From Forficula auricularia (taxonomy: Eukaryota > Arthropoda > Insecta > Dermaptera > Forficulidae), in NCBI GenBank assembly GCA_024734495.1, contig JALMQS010000128.1:23362875-23426874 (forward strand): DNA of 64,000 nucleotides, written 5' to 3'. The notes under the pieces are model-generated. The model was given only the letters and a program-made list of their open reading frames with translations, was not told the origin of the DNA and ran no database searches. The position numbers and the translations under genes were made by a program. Of this stretch, positions 31,874 through 43,329 are shown piece after piece. Each line of letters begins with the position of its first letter. Position 1 is the first letter of the stretch.

Positions 31874-32184
31874 CAGTGATGGCGGACCTATGACACGCGT
31901 GTCAAAAGTGACACGTTAAGTCATTTTGGGTGACACGCATCATTTTACGGACGGTCTTCGCTCAAGAAGAGTCAACAGAAGTTGCGCTCAAGTCAGTAAT
32001 TTAAAGAATAGTAATTAGGTTGTTTTTTTTGAATAATTAAATATATCAAAAATATGTTTGTTTTTTTACTAGGGCTCCTACTATCACCAAATTATGAATA
32101 TTTCTAGATGTGACACGACACCAGAGTTAAGTCAGGTTTTTTCCGAATTTTTACACACCAAACTCATAAGGTTAGCCATCACTG
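31874..32184. mobile_element. hAT MITE with perfect 8-bp TSD
   Basis: 311 bp, with ends cagtgatggcggacctatga and (inverted) cagtgatggctaacctta, and the palindrome acacgcgtgt near the left end. The perfect 8-bp duplication tcctaggt (31866-31873 and 32185-32192) fixes both ends and the hAT superfamily. The interior keeps short fragments of coding-like sequence (TTPELSQVFSEFLHTKLI), perhaps transposase-derived. Non-autonomous. Confidence 0.92.
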
Positions 32185-32192
32185 TCCTAGGT

Positions 32193-32800
32193 GTTTCAAA
32201 TGTACGTGTTTTAGATGTAACCCAAAATTTGCGTTCTTTGGATGTTCACTCAAAGACGTCCTTCTACTTCTTTTGGGCATATCTGAAAGTATTTTGGAGG
32301 TGTCTCAAAGACATAGTTTGAATGTCTATTGGGCATAGATATATTTAGTAGTGAATATAGTCAACCATTGCTGACTGAAAGCATCAAGCTATTTTTTAAG
32401 TGTTTATTAGCCAAAATAATATTTTTTTATTACAGGATTATCCCTAACACTCCGAGATATGAATATGATGTTACATTTTGGGTTTTTCCCTTCTTAGATT
32501 AGGGGATAGGAATAATACATTTTATATTTTTTTTACAAGAAAATGTCTTCAAGAAAAACCTTGAAACCATCAAGTAAACTACCCCGTATTATACTCGACT
32601 TCGCCTGCCGGGGGCCCTACCATTAAATTTACTCAATTTTTCTTATGTTAGCCAATACTATAAATATACAAATTTATAAAACGAGAGAAAAATCATTTTC
32701 AACTATTATTTTTTCTAGTAAGAGTGTCTGGATTCTGACCGGCACGATAGATAAAAAACAGATTGTCGTAAAACGTTCGTTCTGGTATCCAAATATTTCT
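32193..32800. other. No gene recognised
   Basis: Continues the unclassified sequence interrupted by the hAT element, then AT-rich sequence. No supported feature. Confidence 0.4.
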
Positions 32801-32804
32801 TCTT

Positions 32805-33714
32805 CTTCTTTTGGTGCCTATCCGCTCAGCGAATGTTGGCGATCATTCTGGCTATGATTGTTTTATTGACGGCGGCCCGAAACAACTCCAAGAAAGTCTT
32901 CCCGAACCATTACCGCAGATTCTTTAACCATGATGTCCTTCTTCTCCCAGGTCCTCGTTTACCGGCTATTTTCCCTTGAATAATAAGCTGTAGAAATTGG
33001 TATTTAGAGTTACGTAATATATGGCCGAAGTACGATAATTTTCTAATTTTGATGTTATTTATTAATTCTTTTTCTTTTTTCATTCTTCTTAAAACCTCTT
33101 CATATTGTAACTCTATCCATCCAACTTATTCTCAGGATTCGCCGGTATATCCACATCTCAAATGCCTGCACTCTATTACTTGTCGCTTCTGTAAGAGTCC
33201 AGGCCTCCATCCCATATAGAAGAACCGGAAACACGTAACATCTTACTAGCCGCATCCTCAAATCCATACTGAGGTTGTGGCTGCACAGCAGAGGTCTTAT
33301 TCGCTGGAATGCATTACGTGCCATTTCAATTCTCTGTTTGATTTCCACAGAGTGATCCCATTTATCATTTAAAGTGCAACCTAGGTATTTAATTTGTTGC
33401 ACTCTCTCAAGAGGGTTGTTACTAACTTTTAGTCCGGTGTCATAGGGGTTTATCTTCTTACTGATGACCATATATTTTGTTTTGGCCACATTCAGTTTTA
33501 GCCCATACTCTTCACTCACGACGGTTGTTCTATTTAGCAGCCTCTGTAGATCTTCCAGAGTACTAGCTATTAACAGCGTGTCGTCTGCATATCTGATGTT
33601 GTTGATGTTTATGCCATTCACCACGATTCCTCCCTCCTGATCTTCGAAAGCCTGTTTAAATATTTCCTCTGAATAAACATTGAAGAGGAGCGGTGATAGC
33701 ATATCTATGCTCAA
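32805..33714 (-). pseudogene. RTE-like non-LTR retrotransposon, reverse transcriptase C-terminal half
   Basis: Minus strand, starting inside the polymerase domain: LSPLLFNVYSEEIFK, then IRYADDTLLIAS (the YADD catalytic box), GLKLNVAKTKYM, IKYLGCTLND, then the post-polymerase region LRMRLVRCYVFPVLLYGMEA and AFEMWIYRRILRISWMDRVT. After a frameshift at about 33100 it continues with LRRMKKEKEL, LSYFGHILRNS, KRGPGRRRTSWLKNL, a stop, then LFRAAVNKTIIARMIANI and the final stop. The 3' end is ggcaccaaaagaagaagaag. 5'-truncated and dead, but less decayed than 28936-29460. Confidence 0.88.
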
Positions 33715-33894
33715 TTATTATTGGTATTAGAATTTAGTCTCTCTATCTTCAAAAATCCAGAAAATATATTTTTTTTCAAATATTTTATTGATATGTTAAG
33801 CAATTGTTAGGCTAAAAGCATTAGCAAATGAACATGTGATTTTTAGTGTATTTATTTTAAACCCACTAATAATTATTACAAATATTAATATACA

Positions 33895-34010
33895 GGGTGT
33901 TTCTAAATTCATGCGAAATATTTTAAAGGGTGATTTCTCAGCAAGAATTAAGGGGGGGGGTACTTCATATAATATTTTGTTCAAAACCCTTCACCTCCAA
34001 GTTACATCAC
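33895..34010 (+). repeat. Possible transposon end (acagggtgtttct)
   Basis: tacagggtgtttctaaattc, followed by the minus-strand open frame end, has the form of a known type of insect transposon terminus, but no partner end was found. Confidence 0.25.
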
Positions 34011-34229
34011 TCTAAAGTTAGGGGAGAAATTGTTTTTATTTAATATTATCCACTATGGGAGAATTTAGAAAAATGAAATTTGGCAGACAACTGATGCTAA
34101 TAAAATGACAGTTTTTGAAGATGTTTTAACTCTAAAATGTTATCACAAGGGCATGAAAAATCAACCCCTATAATAGTTTGCATCAAAACTTTTTAATGCG
34201 TCTACATTTTCTTATTTAAAAACTTGATT

Positions 34230-34512
34230 TAAAAAGACAGATTCAATCTGCAACTTTTTTGACTTGAGTTTTTCTCATAAAATTGTTTGTTTTTGATCAC
34301 AAAAAAAAAAAATAATACTCAAACCCTTTCAATAAAATATTTGTCATTATGACTTCATTTGATCACCAGCCTACTTGATTTTTTTAACAAATAATAACCA
34401 ATCTGTGAATTTATGTGAAAAGGATTTGAGTTTTATTTTATTTTTTTTGTGATCAAACAAACAATTTTATGAGAAAAAGTCAAGACATAAAAAAGTTGCA
34501 GATTTATCTCGT
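34230..34512. repeat. Inverted repeat of ~90-bp arms
   Basis: Arms about 34236-34330 and 34430-34508 pair through tctgcaactttttt, gactt and caaacaattttatgagaaa. Probably a MITE; no TSD noted. Confidence 0.55.
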
Positions 34513-34729
34513 AGTCCAGAATTATATTGCCTTTGAAATCGAAACTAATATGCTGTATTATCGATAGCATGTCCATTTGATGCAAATAAACATACACATC
34601 ATTGGTATTAGTACAACATAGGTACCAGCCGGTGGTTATTCAACAAGGGATGCTATCCAAAAAAGAATCCTTCATTTTTTTTAATTTATTCTTTGCTCAT
34701 CCTTTTTATAAATTTCATCAAATCATAGA

Positions 34730-34850
34730 ATTTTTCGTTATTTTTCAAAGTTAACATTAGATTTTTATGACATGGTATGAGAATAGAGTAAATGTTTTAA
34801 AATTTTAGGGATGCGCCGCATCCACAGAATCCATGGACCGCACGCCACTG
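34730..34850. mobile_element. hAT end fragment (same family as 28172)
   Basis: Ends aggg-atgcgccgcatccacagaa and cgcacgccactg at 34850, which is the inverse of the 28172 end. The flanking 8 bases differ from those at 28172, so the two are not shown to belong to one insertion. Confidence 0.65.
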
Positions 34851-34869
34851 ATACGCACATTGCATTATA

Positions 34870-35110
34870 AATATATATAAATATGTGTATATATAATTTG
34901 TTTGTTTGAGACTATAGTTTCGAAGATTTGGCCTTCATCTTCAATCTTATTAATTACAAATATTTTATCTGTCACCTTATACGATTAAACCCCGATTGGA
35001 TAGAGAAAATTGGTGTAGTTGTCTAAGCAAGATAGTCACTCAAAAACTTCTTTATTTTCTCTTTATGGTTCAACAACTCTGCTACTCCTGGTAAAACAAA
35101 ATCTACCAAT
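34870..35110 (-). mobile_element. D-family PLE-like element
   Basis: TA-rich start, a ribozyme core with one change, then the D tail ggttcaacaactctgctact at 35065-35085. Confidence 0.55.
34910..34944 (-). ncRNA. Hammerhead-like ribozyme, one core change (family D)
   Basis: Minus strand TTGAAGA (C3 changed), stem II GAAG..CTTC, GAAAC, TATA, GUC. Probably inactive. Confidence 0.5.
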
Positions 35111-35383
35111 TAATCATATTTCCATTGATAAGGAAAAATTTCTTCCCAAACGTTTGAATTTTTAATGAACGGTTCTAGATTATTTTATACAAAGTTATTA
35201 TATAGGTATAGATAGGGCTATCAGAGAGGGGACAAAATGGGCAGCTATCCCAGGTATCACAATTTTGGGGGCCTCACAATAATTGAATTTGTTCTATGAA
35301 ATAAATAAATATTAGTACTATAATTTAATAAATATAAAATAAAATTGTTTTTATTTTCTTTATTTTGAATTTTGAATGATTTA

Positions 35384-36637
35384 TCTATATAAATAAAAAT
35401 GCACTGTTACTCTTTTTTTTTTTTATTGATTCATCCCTGGCCTTTTAGCCATCAGATACAGATTTTTACAATTAAAATTGAATTGATAACATAAAAAATG
35501 GAATACAAATATAGTACATAAACAATACAATACAAAATAAATTACAATACAAAATACAATACCATACAAAATACACTACAATACAAAATACAATACAATA
35601 CAATATAAAATACAATACAATGCAAAATACAATACAATATCAAATACAAAACACAACAAAATACAATACAAATACAAATATAAAAATACACATAAATACC
35701 GCTCCAGCAATCCATCTACAAGTATTAAGATTTTACACATATAAGTATATACAAACTCGCACATTTCACCTTTTAGATTAATATTTTGGAAAGTTTTATG
35801 AATTCCGAAATTAACTTTATTGTTGATTTTGTTGGCGACTCCACCAGCTTTCCAAGTACTGGAGGATCGCGAAAGTTGGGGTTGATTTTGACTCTGAGAT
35901 TATTTAAGTTTGAAAAATTTGGGCAGAAAAGGATTAAATGTTCAGCAGTAGCCGGGATCGGAGCACATGTACATAATGGGGAAGAAACGTTATAGAATCG
36001 TGATAGATCGGCATTAGAAAGCGTGTGATTAATGAATCGCACTGTTACTCTTAAGTGATACGTTTAAGGATCTCCGAAAGTTCTTCACCGATTTCTTTGA
36101 AATTTTCACACAACATGCCATTCTAATACACGAGTGTTTTTCTATATAGTGTTTTTATAGATATCACACATGTGGCATGTAAAAAATATTTTTTTCGATG
36201 AAACAACGGCAGTGCCTCTCTGGAAGGTAAAAGGAAACAAACAAGATGGCCATTAATAGCTTTTTGGAAATTTTTCAACTGTCAATATTATTTTTGGTTA
36301 AGGGAACAATTTTGACAAGTAATATATAATTAATTTACTATTTTAATACCTATTCTATAATTATTTTCATTTTCAATTTATTTTCAAAACTATTATTATT
36401 TTTTAAATATATTTAAATTTTTGATCAAATCAATTTTGACAGGTAGGCAATATACATATAATCATTTATAATTTTTTTAAATATATTGTTTTATTCTTAT
36501 TTTATTAAAAGAAAAAGCTTTGTCCACAGCAACGCATGGTCGGATCAGCTATTATCTATATAAATTTTAACCATAAAACGAGACGTCCTCCGCCAGGAGC
36601 TAGGTGACGCCAGGCCGAAGGTCTGGGCGTCAGCTAG
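35384..36637 (+). mobile_element. Helitron (non-autonomous), interrupted
   Basis: The 5' end TCTATATAAATAAAAATG follows A (35383). The 3' end is a hairpin gacgcc/gggcgtc followed by agCTAG at 36637, with T at 36638. TC...CTAG inserted between A and T, with a 3' hairpin, is the Helitron signature. Removing the LINE insertion (35415-36052) leaves about 616 bp, typical of a non-autonomous Helitron. Its minus-strand 5' relative lies at 44925. No Rep/helicase sequence. Confidence 0.8.
35415..36038 (-). pseudogene. Jockey/R1-like non-LTR retrotransposon 3' end, with 14-bp TSD
   Basis: Minus strand: the fragment opens with RFINHTLSNADLSRFYNVSS, followed by CTCAPIPATAEHLILFCPNF. This C-x-C...H...C arrangement is characteristic of the C-terminal region of Jockey/R1/I-type polyproteins. 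The frame closes at 35773, followed by an untranslated region with an ACAATACAAA-type microsatellite (35520-35690) and a poly(A) tail, seen as poly(T) at 35413-35424. The perfect 14-bp duplication gcactgttactctt (35401-35414 and 36039-36052) proves target-primed insertion into the Helitron. 5'-truncated; no start codon of its own. Confidence 0.88.
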
Positions 36638-36644
36638 TATAAAA

Positions 36645-36705
36645 TATTAGTATATATATGTTTGTTACAGAAGACAACCTCATTGATTTCTTTTTATTAG
36701 AAATA
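36645..36705. repeat. D-family end fragment
   Basis: gacaacctcattgatttctt, the D tail block, next to the Helitron 3' flank. Confidence 0.5.
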
Positions 36706-38407
36706 ACCTTTGAAGTTTGAGGATAAGTAAAACTATCTATAATCTCTTCCCAAGGGAAAATAGCTCTAAAAATACATAGGAGTATTATTAACTAAACTAG
36801 ACAAAGCGATCATAGGTTATCGAAAGCAAACAAATCTATTTTGGTAACGTTACAATAACTTGCATGTTATTAAAAGAAAAAGTGATGGATTGATAGTTCA
36901 TTATTGTTAGATCTTAATTTTTGAATCGCCTATCTCTCTCATCTCTTCATTAAAGAAATGTTGATAAGAACAATCGATACTCTAACCCAGATACAAAATC
37001 TCAACTTGTTTAGCTGTCTGTACGTTTGATTGCAGTGAGTTTATTTATTTTATTTTTTTTAAACAACCAACTCTTGGAAAAAAAACTCATCCTATATAAA
37101 AAAAAAAAAAAAACGTTGAAAGAGAAAGAGAATCGTCCACCTTTTACGATGGTCGATAACTGACAAACGAGGCTGAGATCGTTTATCGAAGATAAGGAAA
37201 GAAGCTTTGGGATTATTGGCAGGGTAAAACATCCTAAAATGATTAGGTTAAGAATAAGAATAAGCTTAAGTGTGCACCACACGATTTTTAGGTATAAGGT
37301 ATAACCTAAAAATATTTTAAATTATCCTATTTATTTTTAGAATATATTCAAGGGCTTCCACAGAAAAATTTTTAAAGGGTGAATTACATTATTAAATTTC
37401 TATTTAAATATTTAATTTTTCGAGTTTTCTGTCACAAACAGAATATATTAATACAGTAAATGCTTAAATACAAATTCGCATACGTTACATTAAACTTAGT
37501 CTAATGAGACCGGGTCGGCAGTCAAGGCTGTTACAGAATTTTTTTTAATTCGATTCCAAGTGCACCCTCTTGCCCTCCCCCTGCGGATGCCCATGTATAT
37601 ATTGTTATATGCATTGGCGTAGTTTTCCTAGAAGAGGGGGCAGCCGACCAGCCACCACAGGTTTCCATTTCGGTAATCTGAATAAAAATCAACTAGAATT
37701 AACAAATTTTTGCAAGTATTTACTGAGAAATACATGCCATTAGTGATTCCACGTAATAATCTAGTGGGCATTTCCCCCTTGCCCCGCCCACCTAATTACG
37801 GGCATGATAATAGGCACCCCTGTCCCTTTTACACTTTTTCATGCGTTCTTTTTATGTAGGTTTTTAATTTTTCAGAGGATACACGACCCCCCAAAATTAG
37901 TCTGGAGTCCCCACTGCACTCAACTTCAACTCAATTGGCCAAGTCATTCCAGAGATATAAATTATTTAGTAAAATAAACAGCAAATTATTATAATGACCT
38001 TTATTAAACTACATTATATTTCTAACAAAAAATCTTATATGCATGAAATCCCTAAAATCAATGGTTTTCGAGTTATAAGAATTTATATATTTTTCAATAC
38101 GTGTATAAGAATTGAAGCCCAATGAATTGTCCGAATAATTTTTTGAATAACAAAATAATGTATTTGGCTGATGACTCGGATATCGATAGAAATGTTTACA
38201 TTCATACAGGAAAGTCCCCTTTATATATATATTAAACCGACTATAATTTCATAAATTGGTTTTTAGTTTTACTAGAAAAAATTAGAAATTAAAATCCTTT
38301 CTAGCTACTAAAATATTGATCTGAGCTAAATATATTATGATGTCCATTATTTCATGATATTAAATTATAAAAATGATAGTTACTGAGTGTTTTTTGATAG
38401 GTTGAAT
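36705..38407. other. No gene; two repeat fragments
   Basis: 37611-37850 (gcattggcgtagttttccta, then C-rich patches) is related to 48020-48200, which starts ccattggcgtagttaggaag; both look like remnants of one transposon. The 90-codon frame at 37010-37282 is T-rich, without motifs. The rest is unassigned. Confidence 0.45.
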
Positions 38408-38415
38408 ATCTAGAG

Positions 38416-39523
38416 CAGAGGTCAGGGAACTTTTTTAGCTAATACCCCAAAATATTTTTCCATAGGTCGCTATTACCCCTACATGAAAAGCAAAAAAAAG
38501 CAAGGTAAATGTATCTTTTCTTATTATATTAAACGTGCAATTCTTGTATATATATTATATTTAGAATCGGTTTGTCGAAAAAGGGCTCTAACGATTTGGA
38601 TGAAATTCACGGGTTAGGGGTTTTTGTGTTGACAATTCGATCTATCACGATCTCATCTTCGGATAAGTTGTTTTTGATGGGTTTTTTGTTAATTGAAATA
38701 ATTATTCACAGGTGGTTGTTTGAATAAAAATTTATAATTACATTTCTTTCAATTTATTTTTAATAAAATTAATTGTTTTTTTTATTTTAAATTTCACTAA
38801 TACATCATTACGAATGTTATTATATATTAGAATTTGCCAATTTAATTAAATAAAGGTATTTTTCTATAAAATAATTTAATAGAATATCAATTTTATTCTC
38901 TTAAAAATCCGACAATTCGAAGGATCGTACCTCCTTCTTCAGGATTTTATAGGGTCAAAATAAAGGAAGGGGTGTAAATTAGTGATGTCGGAAAATAAAT
39001 ATTTTAATCGTTCATATCTCGTCTTCGGAAAGTCGCAGAGCTTTGAAATTTGAAACGTTTAGAAGAAAAAAGTTACCAAGGATCACTCGGTGCACCAGGC
39101 ACTTATTATTTATTGAATTAATGAAAACTATCTGTAAGTAAATAAAAATTGTAAACATTAACATAATTCAAACGCTATTACGTTTTAGAAAAATGATGTT
39201 GTTTCGCTAAAATGACTTCAAAATTAGAACTTTTTGACATGAGCGCAATTTGAATACAATCCTCGGCATTCAGCCGATTTCTGTTCTTGTCGGGTTGACA
39301 ACTGCTGTTGAAAAAAAAATATACGAACACTCATCATGACAAAAACCCATAACGATTTTTTTAACTTTGATTAATTTTACTATTTTGAATTCCTGGAAAA
39401 GCTATCAAAGTAAAAATACTATAATAGTTTTTAAATAAAAAAATTTAAAAAATGTCCTTTTTACCCCCGATAGTTTCATTTTTACCCCATTTGGGGTAAT
39501 TTACCCCGGTTCTCTGACCGCTG
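38416..39523. mobile_element. hAT element with perfect 8-bp TSD
   Basis: 1108 bp, with ends cagaggtcagggaac and (inverted) cagcggtcagagaacc, each followed by a taccccaaa-type block. Perfect duplication atctagag at 38408-38415 and 39524-39531. No intact transposase. A family C ribozyme fossil (38911-38942) lies inside, so an HHR element inserted into this hAT or the hAT captured it. Confidence 0.9.
38911..38942 (-). ncRNA. Hammerhead-like ribozyme fossil (family C)
   Basis: Minus strand CTGAAGA and stem II AGGAGG...CCTTC are kept; GAATTGTC replaces GAAACGTC. The GTC and following GG match the family. Confidence 0.45.
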
Positions 39524-39599
39524 ATCTAGAGCGATAGAGCAGTGTTTATCTAATTTTCGATATAAATTTCACCATTACTACCTAACCCTTTGAGTTACA

Positions 39600-40640
39600 C
39601 ACATTTATATAATGACTTTTATTAAAGAACATTTAATTTCCAACAGAAAAATTGATATGAGATAAGTGTCTAAAATAAATAATTTACGAGTTAAAAGATA
39701 TTCCAATATTGTATATAAAGTGAATGGACTTGAATCAATAACAAATGTATCTGACGATGGTGACAAATGGTCTCGATATAACAGACCAAAAGAATTATAA
39801 ATATGAGAAAGAAAACGATCTTATTTTATCGATTTCATCTTTCTGAAGGTTCACAGTATGTCTATTATATAAGAAAATAGCATTTTGATTAATAATTTTG
39901 TAGTTTAAAAGAAATTGCATGAAAAGATTCAATTTCTTCTCTCTGGAACCGAATCAACTAGAAATGTCCAAAAGTTCATTTTTTTTCTCATTATATATTT
40001 ATTCAAATCTATTGAAATTCCATTTCTGTGTGTTATTTTTATTTATCTTTTATATCAAACAATTATTATTAGGAAATTTGCATTTTAAAGGGTTGTTTAT
40101 TTGAAGTCCAAAGTGAAAAAACGCTAATAACTCTGTTGAAAATTAAAAAAAAAATAATACATATTATAAAACAAGTAATTATTAATAATTCAATTTAATT
40201 TTGAATGGAATCGATTAAGTACTTTTTGAGAAAATGGTCAAAAATCATCTGAACCGTCAAAAACGACCTTTTTTAAAAGCACTAGATTTGACTTTGAAAA
40301 AGTTTAAAAAAATTAATATGAAACGAAATATTGACTTGTGACATGGAGGTGTAATTTTAAAATGTTTCTAAAACGGCCTTTCATAGAGGCTTTTCGGGGT
40401 TTTTGACGATTTTCTCAAAAAGTACTGAATCTATTTCGTTCAAAATTGAATTAAATTATTAATAATTAATTGTTTTATTGTTCTATTAATTTAATATTTT
40501 TTTTGCTTTGTTTTATTGAGACGTTGGGACGTCTCTTGAGATTAGATAGGGACACATTCCTTGTTATGGATTCAATGAGTCCATTCACTTTACACTATTG
40601 AAATATCTTTTAATATATTAAAAATTAATACATTTAATAT
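39600..40640. mobile_element. ~1-kb inverted-repeat element, copy 1
   Basis: Left and right halves are inverted, for example aaagtgaatggacttgaatc (39718) against gattcaatgagtccattcac (40570), and acttttt-gagaaaa blocks near 40215 and 40412. A second copy lies at about 52.96-53.93 kb, part in direct and part in inverted order. Shared strings include ttgacttgtgacatggaggc-type and tttcggggtttttgacgatt. No coding capacity; class unknown. Confidence 0.6.
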
Positions 40641-41240
40641 AACAAATAAATAAATAAAATCTAAAAGCGTCAGTGCAAACCAGTAAAATAATTATTTTAT
40701 TAAATAAGTGTTAAGACAAATTTATTTTAAATTAATTTCTTCTTCTTCTTTTTATTTTTAAACCTATAGGTTTGTTTCTTCCAGATCCTCATACCATCTA
40801 AATCAATAACAAATTTAGATACATATTTATCATTTGATATTATTAATTCACCGAAATCGCAAACAGTTTAGTGAGATTTAAAAAATAATATTATATTAAT
40901 AAATACGTCGCCTTAAAACTGAATAAAATAATTCAAAAAATTATTTTCATTTTTATACAAAATTTTTAAAGCTAGAAAGCTAAAAATCTAATCAGTTCTT
41001 GACATTAGAAATACAAACACTTTAGCACCAAAACGAATTTTCTGCGGTTTTTGGTTCTTAAATTATTGTTTGTATCTAAATCAAGGCTGAAAATAATTTT
41101 TCTTCCAATTTCAGATATTTTTTTTAACATAATGAACAAAAACAAAAATTTGCAAATGTTTGAATGAATTCAATATTTAGACTGGCGTGCCGAGTAATTA
41201 TCGAATATTACACGAGATATTTAAATAAATTTATTAAACC
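40640..41240. other. No feature recognised
   Basis: AT-rich with a TTC-rich patch at 40737-40755. No coding signal. Confidence 0.5.
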
Positions 41241-41409
41241 AATTATTTTACATTAATTAATGTATACATTGTTTTGAGCTTCGACTCCGGAGATTACTTC
41301 TCCACCATCGAGTGTCCTTGTTCATCTTTTTTAGTCCTTGTTTTTAATAAAAGGAAAAAACTAATTAAATAAAAAAACCTCTTTTTCCGATAATTATTCC
41401 AATTCCATT
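41241..41409 (+). repeat. Partial copy of the family B internal block
   Basis: About 90 percent identical to 2071-2242, including ggagattacttctccaccat and gataattattccaattcc. The ribozyme arms are missing here. Confidence 0.75.
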
Positions 41410-42297
41410 ATTAATCCGTCAATCCGAGATATTTAAATAATTTTTGTACTATTAATAAAATTAGATATGTGATAATATGGTCGTGAGTTTTAAACATGTT
41501 CTCAGAATTATAACTTAACAATGCTGCTAATGAAATAATGCCAATCTTCAGCTCCTAATACTTCTTCTTCTACTTTTTAAGTCCCTCTCCCTTCCTCAGC
41601 CCCATCACTTACTTTTGTTCATTCAGTTGGCTTGCTTACTTGCTGTATTTCTTAACTTAAATTAGTAACTTAAGACGATCTTGTTACACGTCGAAAGTTT
41701 ATAGATTTCCCAACCTGCCACGAATTTAATTTCATTTAAAGGTGAGATATTATTAAATATATTAAATAAAATAAAAAAAAGTAATATAGCTAACGAAAAC
41801 AATTTGCCATACACCCCTTCCTCGTCTTTCTTGCTACATTAAAATTTAATAAAATAAAAACTTCATTTATAATTTGATATTTTATTTAAGACTAGCTGCG
41901 ATTCCCTCCTCCGGATGGCATCTTGCAAGCCATGAGGTTTCACTTCCCTGGACCCTCTCTCCGATCTTCCTCCGCCTCACCAACCCTATCCTCGCCCCCT
42001 GATCTCACCCTCCATTTCGAGTAGTTGCTTTTCGCATTTCTAGTTCTCAAGGCCCCCTCAGATTATCTATACACATTTTTTTTGCTAGTTTTTAAGGAAT
42101 TTGGTGTTGGTACTTGGTGAAACATTTTTTAAAATTATTGGATAAAAAATACTTAGTAGGTTTCACATTAATCTTAATAATCTAAATAATTTAATATACA
42201 TTTTGGTTAGGCTTGTTCCAAAGGCCTAGAGCTTTCATTTTTTGATCCTCCCCCATTTTGGGTGGTTAGTTATTGTCGTCGATAAAAAATATAGTCC
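41410..42297. other. No gene; possible Helitron 3' end at 41891 (minus) and C-rich patch
   Basis: actagctgcg at 41891 is, on the minus strand, cgcagCTAG followed by T, as at a Helitron 3' end. The hairpin is unconvincing. 41940-42060 is C-rich. 42200-42280 repeats the ggcctagagctttcattttt motif seen in repeat G and at 46.8 kb. Confidence 0.35.
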
Positions 42298-42640
42298 CAG
42301 TGCCTGGCCCACCTAAATTGCACCACGGGCCGCATTGACTACGTAAAAATTTATAAGAGGCCGCACACAAATAAGAATAATTTTAATATTTTTAAATATT
42401 TGTTTCGAGATCTGGCTTTACAACGAATTTCGTATTTAGTGATTTTTATTGTAAATGAATGAAAAGTTATACTCAAAGTGTTCAACCAGTGTAAATGTGA
42501 AAAAAATAAATACTAGAATGAGATACGAAAAGAAAACTTGCATTGAATGACCCAACAACAAAATGTACGTATTTGTATGGTAATAACCATAATTAAAAAT
42601 AGTTTTAACTATCAAAATTATTAGTTGTTTATTTTTTATT
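42298..42640. mobile_element. hAT-like fragment related to 21973-22626
   Basis: Begins cagtgcctggcccacctaaa. The following 300 bp is the diverged reverse complement of 22300-22600 (shared: ctttacaacgaatttcgtat, gttcaaccagtgtaa, acccaacaacaaaatgta). The far end is not recognisable. Confidence 0.55.
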
Positions 42641-43151
42641 TATTTTTTTTATTTTTTTTATTTTAGTCATATTCAAAAACATAAGGCTTTAATATTTAAC
42701 GCCTAATGAAGCAACCCGAAATTCAGAGCTTTCGATTCGAATGCATAACCTAGAACACACAGGCGAACCTCTTTCTAATTTTCCTCCCTCTATCCCTTTT
42801 TGGTCACTATCAATTTCACATAGTGAGCCATTTTCATAAGGTAAATAGTTCTAACTAGCAAAATTATTAGTTAAGTCACATACAGCGAATAAAATTTGGA
42901 ATTTTAAAATCACATACAAATAAAATGGCTATTTTTTTCAAGGTGAATTTTTCATTTTATTTTTAAATCAATTTCTCTTGTTAAAGTTTATTATTCTTAT
43001 TCTTTATGTTATTCTTTGGGCAATTATAGGAAACGCTAATTCTTTTAATTCATTTAATGCGATTTAAATTAAAATCATTATAAATATCTTTTTTAAGTTT
43101 ATAATAGGAAAATAAGACAAGTTTTATGTGTGACTTTTTTAATTATCAGTC

Positions 43152-43182
43152 AACGTTTCGTCGATTTTTCCGATTTCTTCAG
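43152..43182 (-). ncRNA. Hammerhead ribozyme candidate (family I)
   Basis: Minus strand CTGAAGA, stem II TCGG...TCGA-type with one mismatch, GAAACGTT. Boxes intact, stem III loopless ACGU. Stem I pairing is weak. Confidence 0.5.
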
Positions 43183-43235
43183 GGTTTCAAATAGTCATGC
43201 CACCCATTTAGACGAATGTGGGACTATTTGAAGCT

Positions 43236-43258
43236 CTGAAGTAGTCGGCGAAACGTTG
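43236..43258 (+). ncRNA. Hammerhead-like ribozyme with stem II deletion (family I)
   Basis: CTGAAGTAGTCGGC runs straight into GAAACGTT: the stem II loop and 3' strand are mostly deleted. Inactive. Confidence 0.45.
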
Positions 43259-43329
43259 ATTGATAAATAAAAAAGTCACACATAAAAAACTTGTCCTTAT
43301 TTTCCTATTATAAACTTTCAAATTAATAC

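Noticed and set aside
28172..34850. A single 6.7-kb hAT element spanning both inverted ends
   Set aside because: The flanking 8-mers (gtatatat and atacgcac) do not match, and the transposase fragment points inward from the left end; the ends probably belong to separate derivatives.
41640..41750. Host 5' exon with a splice donor at aaaggtgag
   Set aside because: A single donor-like string without open frame, acceptor or promoter evidence.
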